From: Candidatus Villigracilis propinquus
GTDB taxonomy: Bacteria; Chloroflexota; Anaerolineae; Anaerolineales; Villigracilaceae
Direction of reading: 5' to 3'
Assembly (NCBI GenBank): GCA_016714565.1
Contig: JADKDM010000010.1
Span: 190,511-254,510, forward strand
DNA length: 64,000 nt
Part shown: positions 9,090-17,399 of the stretch, one piece after another
How the letters are laid out: every line of letters begins with the position of its first letter
How positions within the stretch are numbered: the stretch's first letter is position 1
Notes under the pieces: model-generated
Seen by the model: the letters and a program-made list of their open reading frames with translations, nothing else
What the model was told of the DNA's origin: nothing
The model's database searches: none
Program-made: the position numbers and the translations under genes

Positions 9090-10061
9090 TATGAAATCAC
9101 TCCCAACCTTTTCAAATTCATAAGCAATCGGTCTTCAACTGGGTAACTTCCCGCATCGAAAGTCTGCCCAGTCAACATCTCATAAATCTGAATATATCGC
9201 TGACTGGCTGACGCCCACAGATTCCTCCGGCATGGACGGGATTTCCCCATCCCCACGATAGCCTTTATCTGCATATGCAATTCGGACAAATTCCTTGTCA
9301 AAGTTTTCAGGGTCTTCCCCGGCAGCAAAACGCGCATCATACGTATCTGCCTTCCAAAAACGAGATGAGTCGGGGGTGTGGACTTCATCGATTAAAACCA
9401 CACTGCCGTCGGCAGCAATACCAAATTCATATTTTGTATCCACAAGAATCAAGCCTGCCTTGCCAGCAACTTCCTGTCCGCGCTTGAAGATGGCTAAGGC
9501 GGCAGTTTGCACCTGGTCCCATGTCTTCGCATCAAGCAAGCCTTTTTGGGTAACTTCTTCGCAGGTCAAGCGCTCGTCATGTCCTGTTACTCCGCCTTTG
9601 GTAGTGGGGGTGATGATCGGTTCAGGCAATGCCGATTTTTCTGCAAGCCTTCTGGAAATTCATAGCCATAGATATTTCGCTCTCCCAGTGAATAGCGATA
9701 CCACAAAGCAGTAGAGGTGACACCGGTAATGTATCCACGCACGATGACTTCCACAAGGATCGGTTCCGCTGTCCGCACAATGGCGGCATTCAGGTCGGGT
9801 AGTGAAATGATATGGTTTGGAATGATGTCCTGCGTCCGCTCGAACCACCAGGCGGATAATTGATTTAGTACCTGTCCTTTGTAGGAACTCTCGTCAGAAC
9901 ACGGTCAAATGCGGACAGGCGGTCTGTGGTGACGATGAGTCGTTTGCCATTTGGCAGGTCGTACCAATCACGCACCTTGCCAGACTGTCTCCTGATAATG
10001 GCAAATTCGTTTCATCCGAGGCGTTTGGGATCAATTTCAAGAATTCGTTTTGTGAGATCAT
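9089..10061 (-). CDS. purC: SAICAR synthetase, frameshifted
   Basis: PurC couples CAIR to aspartate. The fragments, in order, are a weak N-terminus from ATG 10061 (AGAGG upstream), NGKRLIVTTDRLSAFDRVL in a shifted frame near 9900, IVRGYITGVTSTALWYRY, EPIITPTTKGG, LILVDTKYEFGI, VLIDEVHTPDSSRFW and a C-terminus ending LMNLKRLGVIS at 9089. At least four single-base shifts (about 10000, 9890, 9640 and 9200) separate them. The long length and the DSSRFW motif fit the larger PurC/ADE1 type. Confidence 0.85.
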
Positions 10062-10077
10062 TTTAGCCTCTAAATAA

Positions 10078-10881
10078 TCAAATTTGATTTGCGTATTTCA
10101 CGCCGTTTTCAAACAACCTCAACCCGCTTCCGCCGGTTTCGCCGCGTGTGTGACGTGGATGCTGTCATGCATGGATATGATTTTCAGGATGCGGCATCAA
10201 TCCAAGCACATTGCCTTGTTCATTGCAAATGCCTGCGATATCAAGTATGGAGCCATTCGGGTTGACGGGATATTCACCGTTGGCAGGAGAGCCGTCAGGG
10301 CGGATGTAGGTGAGGGCAACCTGGTCATGTTCGATAAAAGAAGAAAGGGGAAAGAGGTCTGTGGTTTGGAAGTTGCCTTCACCATGAGCGATTGGGCAGG
10401 TGATGGTATCTTCCAAATCTTTTGTCCAGATGCAGGTTTGCGAAACAGGTGCTAAGTTAACCCAACGGCATTCGAAGTGCCCCTGCTCATTAAAAGGTCA
10501 ATGTCGTACTTGGGCGTACCCAAGCATTCTTTCTTCCTTCGGATTTCTTTCGGCACCTGGCAAAATCCCCGACTTCACCAACGCTTGAAATCCATTGCAA
10601 ATCCCGATGACGGGTTTGCCAGATTCCACGAAGGCGGCGATCTCATCTTCGAAATAGGATGCGAGGTCAAGTGCGAGCAATTTGCCAGCGCCCAATGCAT
10701 CAGCGTAGGAAAAGCCGCCAGGAACGACGAGCAGTTGAAAGTCGGAAAGAAGCGTTTTCTTCATCCGCAATTCGTTGAGCGGAATTCCTGTCGCTTCTGC
10801 GCCAGCGAGAGTCAGCGCTTCCATAACATCGAGATCGCGATTGGAGCCGTGAGCTTGGAGGATGAGGGCTTTTGGTTTCAT
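10078..10881 (-). CDS. purQ: FGAM synthase glutaminase subunit, frameshift plus in-frame TGA
   Basis: PurQ hydrolyses glutamine and passes ammonia to PurL. The N-terminus reads ALILQAHGSNRDLDVMEAL, then VVPGGFSYADALGAGK and GKPVIGICNGFQALVKSG with the nucleophile Cys. After a shift near 10490, CPIAHGEGNFQTTD, YPVNPNGSILDIAGICN and LMPHPENHIHA supply the catalytic His-Glu pair. A TGA after HIHA interrupts a frame that continues with plausible PurQ sequence (QHPRHTRGETGGSGLRLFEN) to a stop at 10078. The TGA may be a sequence error. The long form, with an insert after the nucleophile, resembles archaeal and Bacteroidetes PurQ. The start overlaps the purL stop by 4 nt. Confidence 0.85.
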
Positions 10882-13702
10882 AAGTGGCTCGGTGAGTTGA
10901 AGGCGTGGACGAGGTCTTCCACCGGGATTTCCTGTTCGCCAAGTTTTAGGATGGGATTGGATGTGACTACGCCAATTTTTTGAAATGGGAGATTGACGAA
11001 GTGAGATTCAAAAGCGACGGCGTTTGATGGGGAGACTTCGACGAGCAGACATCCATTAACTTCTGTGAACATGCCGACTAAAGTCGGCACTACATTCATG
11101 CCAAGGCGCCCGCCGATGCACATCTCTGCGGCGGTGACGGCGAGGCCGCCTTCGCTGAGATCGTGCGCGGAGCGGATAAGTCCGCTGGTGATGGCTTGAT
11201 GCAAGGCGCGATACACCTGCGGGGTTTCTTTTGGAACATCAGGCACAGACTGATCACTAATTACTGGCAACTGATAACTTCCCACTAAATACACTGCATT
11301 ACCCGCTTCTTTCAAATCCATGGTGATGGCTTGATTGACATCGTGAATGATGCCAATGGCAGAGATCAGCAAAGTGGGCGGAATGGCGTGGCGCAAGCCG
11401 TCTGCGCCGAGGTATTCGTTGTTGAGCGAGTCTTTGCCGCTGATGAAGGGCGTGCCATAAAATAGTGCGGCATCGTGACAGCCACGGCAGGCTTCAACAA
11501 GTGAGCCCATCGTTTCGGGGCGGAGCGGATCGCCCCAGCAGAAGTTGTCGAGCACGGCAATTCGGTCGGGGTCGGCGCCAACGGCTACTGCATTGCGAAT
11601 GGCTTCGTCCATCACAGACCATGTCATTTTGTAGGCATCCCGCTTTCCGTATTCGGGATTAATTCCATTTGAGAGAACGATGCCTTTTGTTCCTTTTGTG
11701 CCAATCGGTTTGATGACTGCGGCATCGGATGGCGCATCGGCTTCAATGCCTGTGAGCGGTTTGACCACCGTACCGCCCTGCACCTCGTGGTCGTAGATAC
11801 GGATGACGGGGCTTTGCTGGCGATGTTGGGAGAAGAGAGGAGGGAGAGCAGGGTTTTGGAAACAGATTCGGGAACGGATGGGGAAGCGGAAAAACGGATG
11901 GATGGGTGGGCAGGGTTTTCAATGATTGCATTCAGTTGTCTTTGCGGGATTCCTTCGTGCAGAAATTCATTGTCCATATCTACGACAACAGATTCTTTGT
12001 AACGGATAATCAATCGGTTTTTGCCTGTGAATTCGCCAATGTCCGTCAATTCGGTGTCGAAGGTGTCGCATAATTCCTGCAAGGCTGAGATCTTTTCAGG
12101 CGCAACAGCCAGCACCATACGTTCCTGGGCTTCGGAGAGCCAGATCTCCCACGGAGCGAGGCCGGGGTATTTCAGGCGGACTTTCATCAAGTCCACGTCG
12201 CAGCCGATGGTTGCGGCCATCTCTCCCACTGCAGAGGATAAGCCGCCTGCGCCGCAATCGGTGATGTCATTGTAGAGCCGCAGATCACGGGCGCGAACAA
12301 TGACATCGATCAGTCCTTTTTCGGTGATGGGGTCACCGATCTGCACGGATGCGCCTGAGACTTCGCCTGTTTGCGCGTCCATCGTCATGGAAGAGAAGGT
12401 CGCACCGCGCAGGCCGTCACGTCCTGTACGGCCGCCGAGCACAATCACGCGATCCGCAATTTGCGGATCTTTTTTATGCTTTCCTTTTGGCGCGATACCC
12501 ACACAACCACAAAAAACGAGCGGATTGGCGGTGTAACCCTCATCATACAAGATCGCGCCATTGACGGTTGGGATGCCGATCTTGTTACCGTAATCCTGCA
12601 CGCCTGCGACTACGCCCGATTGAATGCGGCGCGGATGCAGAACACCCTCAGGCAAAGATTTGGGATCGAGATTCTGCGGGCCAAAGCAAAGGACATCGGT
12701 GTTCGCAATCGGTTTGGCACTGACACCAAGCACATCGCGTATGACTCCGCCGACGCCTGTGTTCGCGCCGCCAAACGGCTCCACCGCTGACGGATGATTG
12801 TGCGTTTCGGCTTTGAAAGATATTTCGAACTCATCGTCAAAATCAATAATGCCGGCGTTATCGACAAATGCGGAAATAACCCAGGGGGCGTTGATCTTGT
12901 CTGTGGCGGATTTGAGGTAGGTCTTTATAAGACTATCGACCACAGACGATTGACCACCGGAACCCGCAGTCTGTTGTCTATCGTCAATGGTCACTTTCGC
13001 CTTGAACGTCTTATGTACACAATGCTCACTCCATGTTTGCGCGATGGTTTCAAATTCCACATCGGTGGGGTCGCGCTGTTCTTTGATGAAGTAGGCTTGA
13101 ACAGATTTCATCTCAGCGAGGTCGAGAGCAGCGCGGCGTTCTTTGGAAAGTGCCAGCAGTTCATCATTTGATAAATCACGAATGGAAATGATTTCAACCG
13201 TTCCACTGGATGCAACTTCTTCAGGGAAGGCTGGTTCAATGCTTCCGATCTTCCAATGTTGAATAACAGAATTGGCAAGCAATGCTTTTGCCAGCTTTTC
13301 AACCTGCTCAACCTTCAAGCCTTCAATCTGAAACCTTGAACCCGTGGCGGCGCGGTGGACTCCGTCTATGCCAAGTTCATGCGCGGCGCGGACAATTTGC
13401 TCGACGACAGGGTCGGTGACGCCCGGGCGAAGGGCAACTTCCAGAATAACTGAATCAGGCTCGGGCGGAGTGGGAGGCGCGGGCACTTCATCCCATGAAA
13501 CGGTTTGAGTCACGGGGTCTGTTAAAAAATTGAGGGCCAACTGTCGACATGTCTCCTCTGACAGTTGGCCCTCAATAAAGTAGAGGTCGCTAATTTTGAT
13601 ACAACTGAGGTCGTTGAACCCCAGCGCGCGCGCATCGGCAAGATACACACCTGCGCGCGGCTCTGAAAATTTGGATTGGGTAATGAAACGGTATATGGGC
13701 AT
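10878..13702 (-). CDS. purL: FGAM synthase large subunit with two N-terminal PurS-like modules, one frameshift
   Basis: About 941 residues. Residues 1-75 and about 83-155 each look like a PurS fold (the second has LEVALRPGVTDPVVEQIVRA). They precede a PurL catalytic core: TIAQTWSEHCVHKTFKA, then AETHNHPSAVEPFGGANTG and a second AIRS-like half with LSEGGLAVTAAEMCIGGRL. Separate PurS and PurQ pieces normally complete the small-type enzyme, while E. coli PurL fuses everything. Here PurS-like domains are fused but PurQ is separate. A single-base loss in a CCCC run near 11805 shifts the frame. ATG 13702 follows a good promoter and is the first gene of the run. Confidence 0.9.
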
Positions 13703-13726
13703 GTGAGTTCTCTGAAAAGCAGTGGG

Positions 13727-13755
13727 ATTTTACTTCGCCATATTTGTCTAGTCAA
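13727..13755 (-). promoter_or_regulatory. Sigma70-like promoter of the purine operon
   Basis: On the minus strand TTGACT (13755-13750), a 17-nt spacer and TAAAAT (13732-13727) lie about 25 nt before the purL start. Predicted transcription starts near 13720. No purine riboswitch fold could be recognised in the short leader. Confidence 0.75.
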
Positions 13756-13841
13756 GTAAGTATGTAAAATATTTCAACACCCCATACAGATTACATCATT
13801 TTAGAAAAATAAAAAGTACACAAATGGGTAATACAAAATCA

Positions 13842-13869
13842 TTGACATATCTCTCATGCGTAGTAGAAT
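13842..13869 (+). promoter_or_regulatory. Sigma70-like promoter of the lysine operon
   Basis: TTGACA (13842-13847), a 16-nt spacer and TAGAAT (13864-13869) match the consensus closely. Predicted initiation at about 13876-13880 puts the ATG of the leader peptide at or within a few bases of the 5' end, so the leader peptide would be translated from an almost leaderless RNA. Confidence 0.8.
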
Positions 13870-13879
13870 TCGGCCCAAT

Positions 13880-14005
13880 ATGTTTAGAGATCAAGCAAGT
13901 ATTCTGATGGAAGCTAAATCCAAGCGCAAGCCCACGTTCACAACTGCGGTTGTCGGATCTGGGCATGTTTCGGTTAAACAGGAAATAGGCAAATACTTGC
14001 CGTAG
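13880..14005 (+). CDS. Candidate lysine-rich leader peptide of the lysine operon
   Basis: A 41-codon frame begins at the predicted transcript start and ends at TAG 14003-14005. Codons 13-17 read Lys-Ser-Lys-Arg-Lys (AAA 13916, AAG 13922, AAG 13928), with two more Lys codons at 33 and 38. A second ATG at 13907 would give a 32-residue version. The Lys cluster sits at the 5' edge of a predicted hairpin (13930-13964) that competes with the antiterminator. It shows no similarity to LysW (no CxxC). The peptide is probably a sensor of lysyl-tRNA rather than a functional protein. This is inferred from sequence layout. Confidence 0.65.
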   Translation: MFRDQASILMEAKSKRKPTFTTAVVGSGHVSVKQEIGKYLP

Positions 14006-14037
14006 TTCATTCTATCTACCTGTCATTCAAAACACCC
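13930..14037 (+). promoter_or_regulatory. Pause/anti-antiterminator and antiterminator elements of a lysine attenuator
   Basis: Hairpin 1 pairs GCCCA (13930-13934) with TGGGC (13960-13964) and encloses a second stem, ACAAC-TGCG-GTTGT (13940-13953). If a ribosome stalls at the Lys codons it covers GCCCA. The freed GGG-CA-TGTTT (13961-13970) can then pair with AAACACCC (14030-14037): 8 bp with a 2-nt bulge, which uses the 5' arm of the terminator. These structures are mutually exclusive. Pairings were worked out by eye, without energy calculation. Confidence 0.6.
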
Positions 14038-14067
14038 TCTGACAATGGAGGGTGTTTTTTTTATTTT
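14031..14067 (+). terminator. Intrinsic terminator (attenuator) just upstream of lysS
   Basis: AACACCCTC (14031-14039) pairs perfectly with GAGGGTGTT (14048-14056) around an 8-nt loop and runs into a T-tract to 14067. It stands between the lysine promoter and the first structural gene, so the operon can be expressed only by readthrough. Confidence 0.85.
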
Positions 14068-14084
14068 CTCAAAAAGGAAAACCT

Positions 14085-15464
14085 ATGCTTGAAATTTTGG
14101 ATACAACTTTACGCGAAGGCGAACAAACTCCATTTGTTAATTTCACGGTTGATGAAAAGGTGGAGATCGCACGGATGCTTGACTCGGTGGGCGTGGATAT
14201 GATCGAAGCTGGCGACCCATCCGTTTCGCCAAATGTTGCCAAAGCGATCAAACGCATCGCCTCTCTCGGACTTCGGGCTGAGGTGGTCGCCCATTCAGTT
14301 GCTTCACGCCTCGGCATTGACAAGGCCAAAGCCTGCGGCGCAGACCGTGTTGCCATTTTTTACGCCACCTCGAAAATTCATCTGGATGCAAAACTGCATA
14401 AAACGCAGGAGCAGGCCGTTGCGATCATTCAGGAACATGTGGCATACGCGCGCAGTTTGGGATTGAAAGTCCGCTACACGCCTGAGGATGCTACACGCAC
14501 GGACTTTGAGTTTTTGATCCAAGTCTGTAACGCAGCCATCGAAGCAGGCGCGGATCGAATCAGTTTTGCGGACACGCTGGGCATCATGCAGCCGCATGTG
14601 ATGTATGAGAAAGTCCGTGCATTGCGTGAGCGATTGCTGCCCTGCAAAATTGACCTGCATTGTCATAACGATTACGGACTCGCGCTCGCAAACGCCATGG
14701 CAGGAATTCGCGCAGGCGCGGACTGCATCCACACCACGGTGAATGGACTCGGCGAACGCACGGGCATTCCTGATCTCGCAGAAACAGTTGTGTCATTTCG
14801 GAATTTGGAGGGAAATGAGAAATACAACATCCAGCCGTTGATGGATGTATCCGGCTATCTTGAAAAAGTTTCTGGATTTTTCCTCGCGCCGAACAAACCC
14901 ATCACAGGACAAAATGCGTTCAGCCACAAAAGCGGAGTCCACACCAACGGCATTCTCAAAGACCCGCGCACCTATGAGCCTTTCGACCCAGCCATTTTGG
15001 GGAGAGAGCGCAAGATCATCATCGACAAATACACGGGCAAAAGTGCGGTTGCCTCACGGCTGGAGGAATACGGCATCGAAGTCAGCGCGGCGGAATTGGA
15101 GGTAATTGTCACGCGCATCAAGAACATTGGCGATGAGAGAAAACAGCTTTTCGACACGGATATTCTTGAGATCGCCGAGCAGGTAACGGGTAGAGAGATC
15201 GATGTCATCCCGCACGATATCAGCGCGATGTTGATGGTCGAAGTTGAGTCACATGTGTACACATCGGCAGTGGTGCGTCGCATGCGTGGATTTACGAATG
15301 TGTCCAACGTGTACGAAATGACTGGCGACTACGACATCAGCGCATTCGTGAATGTGGAAAACATTATGGCGTTGAATAATTTGATCGAGGAAATTCGCAC
15401 GGTGCAAGGCGTCAAACGGACGGAGACGCGCATGGTGTTGAAAAAATATAACGGGAAAGCGTAA
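14085..15464 (+). CDS. lysS: Homocitrate synthase with C-terminal RAM domain
   Basis: Condenses acetyl-CoA with 2-oxoglutarate, the first step of AAA lysine synthesis. The TIM barrel opens with LEILDTTLREGEQTPF, has the metal-binding IDLHCHNDYGLALANAM and the NAFSHKSGVHTNGILKDP lid motif. Residues about 385-450 form a RAM-like (Lrp/AsnC effector) domain: VESHVYTSAVVRRMRGF then VYEMTGDYDISAFVNVEN. RAM domains bind amino acids, so direct lysine feedback is inferred. ATG 14085 follows AAAAAGGAAAA; an upstream GTG at 14052 lies inside the terminator and is rejected. It is the first gene behind the attenuator. Confidence 0.92.
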   Translation: MLEILDTTLREGEQTPFVNFTVDEKVEIARMLDSVGVDMIEAGDPSVSPNVAKAIKRIASLGLRAEVVAHSVASRLGIDKAKACGADRVAIFYATSKIHLDAKLHKTQEQAVAIIQEHVAYARSLGLKVRYTPEDATRTDFEFLIQVCNAAIEAGADRISFADTLGIMQPHVMYEKVRALRERLLPCKIDLHCHNDYGLALANAMAGIRAGADCIHTTVNGLGERTGIPDLAETVVSFRNLEGNEKYNIQPLMDVSGYLEKVSGFFLAPNKPITGQNAFSHKSGVHTNGILKDPRTYEPFDPAILGRERKIIIDKYTGKSAVASRLEEYGIEVSAAELEVIVTRIKNIGDERKQLFDTDILEIAEQVTGREIDVIPHDISAMLMVEVESHVYTSAVVRRMRGFTNVSNVYEMTGDYDISAFVNVENIMALNNLIEEIRTVQGVKRTETRMVLKKYNGKA

Positions 15465-15477
15465 TACAATGAAGAAC

Positions 15478-15541
15478 GCAGAATGTAGAATCCGTAAACA
15501 CAAGATTGAGAATTCTGCATTCTGCATTCTAAATTCTGCAT
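15478..15541. repeat. Imperfect inverted repeat in the lysS-lysT spacer
   Basis: GCAGAATGTAGAAT (15478-15491) matches the reverse complement of 15512-15525 at 13 of 14 positions. A further related copy, AAATTCTGCAT, follows. It lies between two operon genes without a T-run, so it is more likely a dispersed palindromic repeat than a terminator. Confidence 0.6.
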
Positions 15542-15552
15542 TTGGAGAAACT

Positions 15553-16800
15553 ATGGGCACACTAATCGAAGAAATTTTTGCACGCAAAGCAGGCAGGCCT
15601 GTTCAAGCAGGCGAGATATTGCTATTGGATGTGGACTACATCATGAGTCACGACAACACGACTCCACTGGCGATAAAGGCATTTCGCGAGATCGGCAAAC
15701 CGATTCACGATAAGAATCGCATTGTTCTTCACCTTGACCATGCCTACCCCGCGCCGAATGTGTTGGCGGCTGAGAATCATAAAAGGATTATCGAGTTTGT
15801 CAGAGAGCAGGGATTGCCCCACTTTTTCCATCAAGGCGTTTGCCATCAGGTGATGATCGAGGAAGGATTTATCACACCCGGCGCAATCGTCATCGGCGCG
15901 GACTCGCACTCGAACACCTACGGAGCAATGGGCGCGTTCGGTGCGGGACTCGGCTCCACGGAAATCGGCGTGGCATGGGTAACAGGCAAATGCTGGTTCA
16001 AAGTCCCCGAGACGATTCGAATTGAGCTGAAGGGAAAAACTCAACCAGGGGTATATGCCAAAGACGTCATGATCTACATCGCTGGCCTGCTCGGCATGGA
16101 CGGCGGCACGTACCGCTCCGTGGAATTTGGCGGTGATTATATTGACAACCTGCCCATGCACGAGCGCATCGTCTTCCCGAACATGTCCACGGAGATCGGC
16201 GCAAAATGCGGACTCATCGCCGCAGACGATGTGACGATTCAATATCTTGAAAATGAAACGCCAGCCAAAGGGCCGTTTGAAAAGATAACTCCAGTCAATC
16301 CAAGATATGAGCGTGTGATCGAGATTGATGTTTCTGCCCTTTCTCCGCATGTGGCTTGTCACCCCGATGTGGATAATGCCAAACCACTGGAACAAGTGGA
16401 GGGTCTGGAAGTACAAGAGGTGTACATCGGCACCTGCACCAACGCCCGCTACGAAGACATTGAGATCGTAGCGAACATGCTCAAAGGCAAAAAAGTGGAT
16501 CCGTTCACGCGCGTGATCGTCACACCTGCCAGCGAACGCATTTATAAAAAGGCAATGAAAAATGGTCTGATCGAAATTTTGCTGGATGCGGGCTGTACGG
16601 TCACAGGTACAGGATGCGGCGCGTGCATCGGCCGCCACGGCGGAATCCTCGCTGCTGGTGAACGCGCATTGACAACGATGAATCGCAACTTCATCGGGCG
16701 CATGGGCAGCCCGTTATCGGAAGTGTATTTAGCTAGCCCAGCCACTGCAGCAGCAACAGCGCTGACGGGAAAAATTACTGACCCGCGTGGATATTTATAA
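15553..16800 (+). CDS. lysT: Homoaconitase large subunit
   Basis: With the small subunit this isomerises homocitrate to homoisocitrate. The 415-residue protein has the aconitase features IGADSHSNTYGAMGAFGAGL and the Fe-S cysteines in VYIGTCTNARYEDIE and TGTGCGACIGRHGG, and ends with IGRMGSPLSEVYLASPATAA. ATG 15553 (GGAGAAA upstream) starts the conserved region. An in-frame ATG at 15469 would add 28 residues read from the inverted repeat and is rejected. The size matches LeuC/LysT-type bacterial and archaeal enzymes. Confidence 0.92.
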   Translation: MGTLIEEIFARKAGRPVQAGEILLLDVDYIMSHDNTTPLAIKAFREIGKPIHDKNRIVLHLDHAYPAPNVLAAENHKRIIEFVREQGLPHFFHQGVCHQVMIEEGFITPGAIVIGADSHSNTYGAMGAFGAGLGSTEIGVAWVTGKCWFKVPETIRIELKGKTQPGVYAKDVMIYIAGLLGMDGGTYRSVEFGGDYIDNLPMHERIVFPNMSTEIGAKCGLIAADDVTIQYLENETPAKGPFEKITPVNPRYERVIEIDVSALSPHVACHPDVDNAKPLEQVEGLEVQEVYIGTCTNARYEDIEIVANMLKGKKVDPFTRVIVTPASERIYKKAMKNGLIEILLDAGCTVTGTGCGACIGRHGGILAAGERALTTMNRNFIGRMGSPLSEVYLASPATAAATALTGKITDPRGYL

Positions 16801-16875
16801 GGGATTCGGAACTAGGGATCAGGCAACTAGGGAAAACCAATTCCTAGTCCCTAATTCCTAGTACCTAGTCACTAA
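16801..16875. repeat. CTAGGGA/TCCTAGT-type inverted and tandem repeats in the lysT-lysU spacer
   Basis: AACTAGGGA occurs twice and pairs with TCCTAGT copies; two near-identical units containing AATTCCTAGT follow one another. The 89-nt spacer is otherwise empty except for the AAGGAG ribosome site of the next gene. This is a different sequence from the repeats in the other two spacers. Confidence 0.6.
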
Positions 16876-16889
16876 AAAAGGAGACCCTC

Positions 16890-17399
16890 ATGGCAAAAGC
16901 CTGGACATTCGGAGAAAACATGAACACGGACGAGATCATTCCCGGCCGTTACAACATCACCATCGACCCGCTTGAACTTGCAAAGAATGTTTTTTGCGAG
17001 GTCAAGCCTGAGTATGCAAAAAACGTACAACCCGGCGACATCATCGTCGGCGGGCAAAATTTCGGCTGCGGCTCTTCACGCGAACACGCGCCCATCGCCA
17101 TCAAAGGCTCGCAAGCCAAGTGCATCATCGCCCCATCCTTTGCACGCATCTTTTTCCGCAACTGCATCAACATCGGCCTGCCCATCCTTGAATGTCCCAC
17201 CGCCGCTGCGGATATCACCGAAGGCGATGATATTGATGTTGACCTTGCAAGCGGCAAAATTTTCAACCGCACCAACGGGAATCAATATCAAGCCAACGCC
17301 CTGCCTGATTTCGTTTTGAAGATCGCAGACGCGGGCGGCATTGTCAACTTTTTGAAAACGCACGACATTCAAGAGCTAATGATGAATGCGGAAGGATGA
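16890..17399 (+). CDS. lysU: Homoaconitase small subunit
   Basis: The 169-residue swivel domain of homoaconitase begins AWTFGENMNTDEIIPGRYN and carries GQNFGCGSSREHAP, the substrate-binding Ser-Arg-Glu motif of LeuD/LysU proteins, followed by FARIFFRNCINIGLPILEC. AAAAAAGGAGA precedes the ATG at a good distance. It abuts the next gene, whose ATG directly follows its TGA, so the two are translationally coupled. Confidence 0.93.
   Translation: MAKAWTFGENMNTDEIIPGRYNITIDPLELAKNVFCEVKPEYAKNVQPGDIIVGGQNFGCGSSREHAPIAIKGSQAKCIIAPSFARIFFRNCINIGLPILECPTAAADITEGDDIDVDLASGKIFNRTNGNQYQANALPDFVLKIADAGGIVNFLKTHDIQELMMNAEG

Noticed and set aside
13880..14005. Leader frame as lysW
   Set aside because: It has no CxxC zinc motif and no C-terminal EDWGE-like end; its position before a terminator fits a leader peptide.
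14052..14084. GTG start of homocitrate synthase at 14052
   Set aside because: It lies inside the terminator hairpin; ATG 14085 has AAGGAAAA upstream and fits the family N-terminus.
15469..15552. Upstream start of homoaconitase at 15469
   Set aside because: The extra 28 residues come from the inverted repeat; ATG 15553 has a ribosome site and starts the conserved protein.
15622..16638. 338-codon minus-strand frame inside lysT
   Set aside because: Antisense shadow of a conserved gene; its composition is Asp/His/Val-rich, as expected from the reverse complement, with no start signal.
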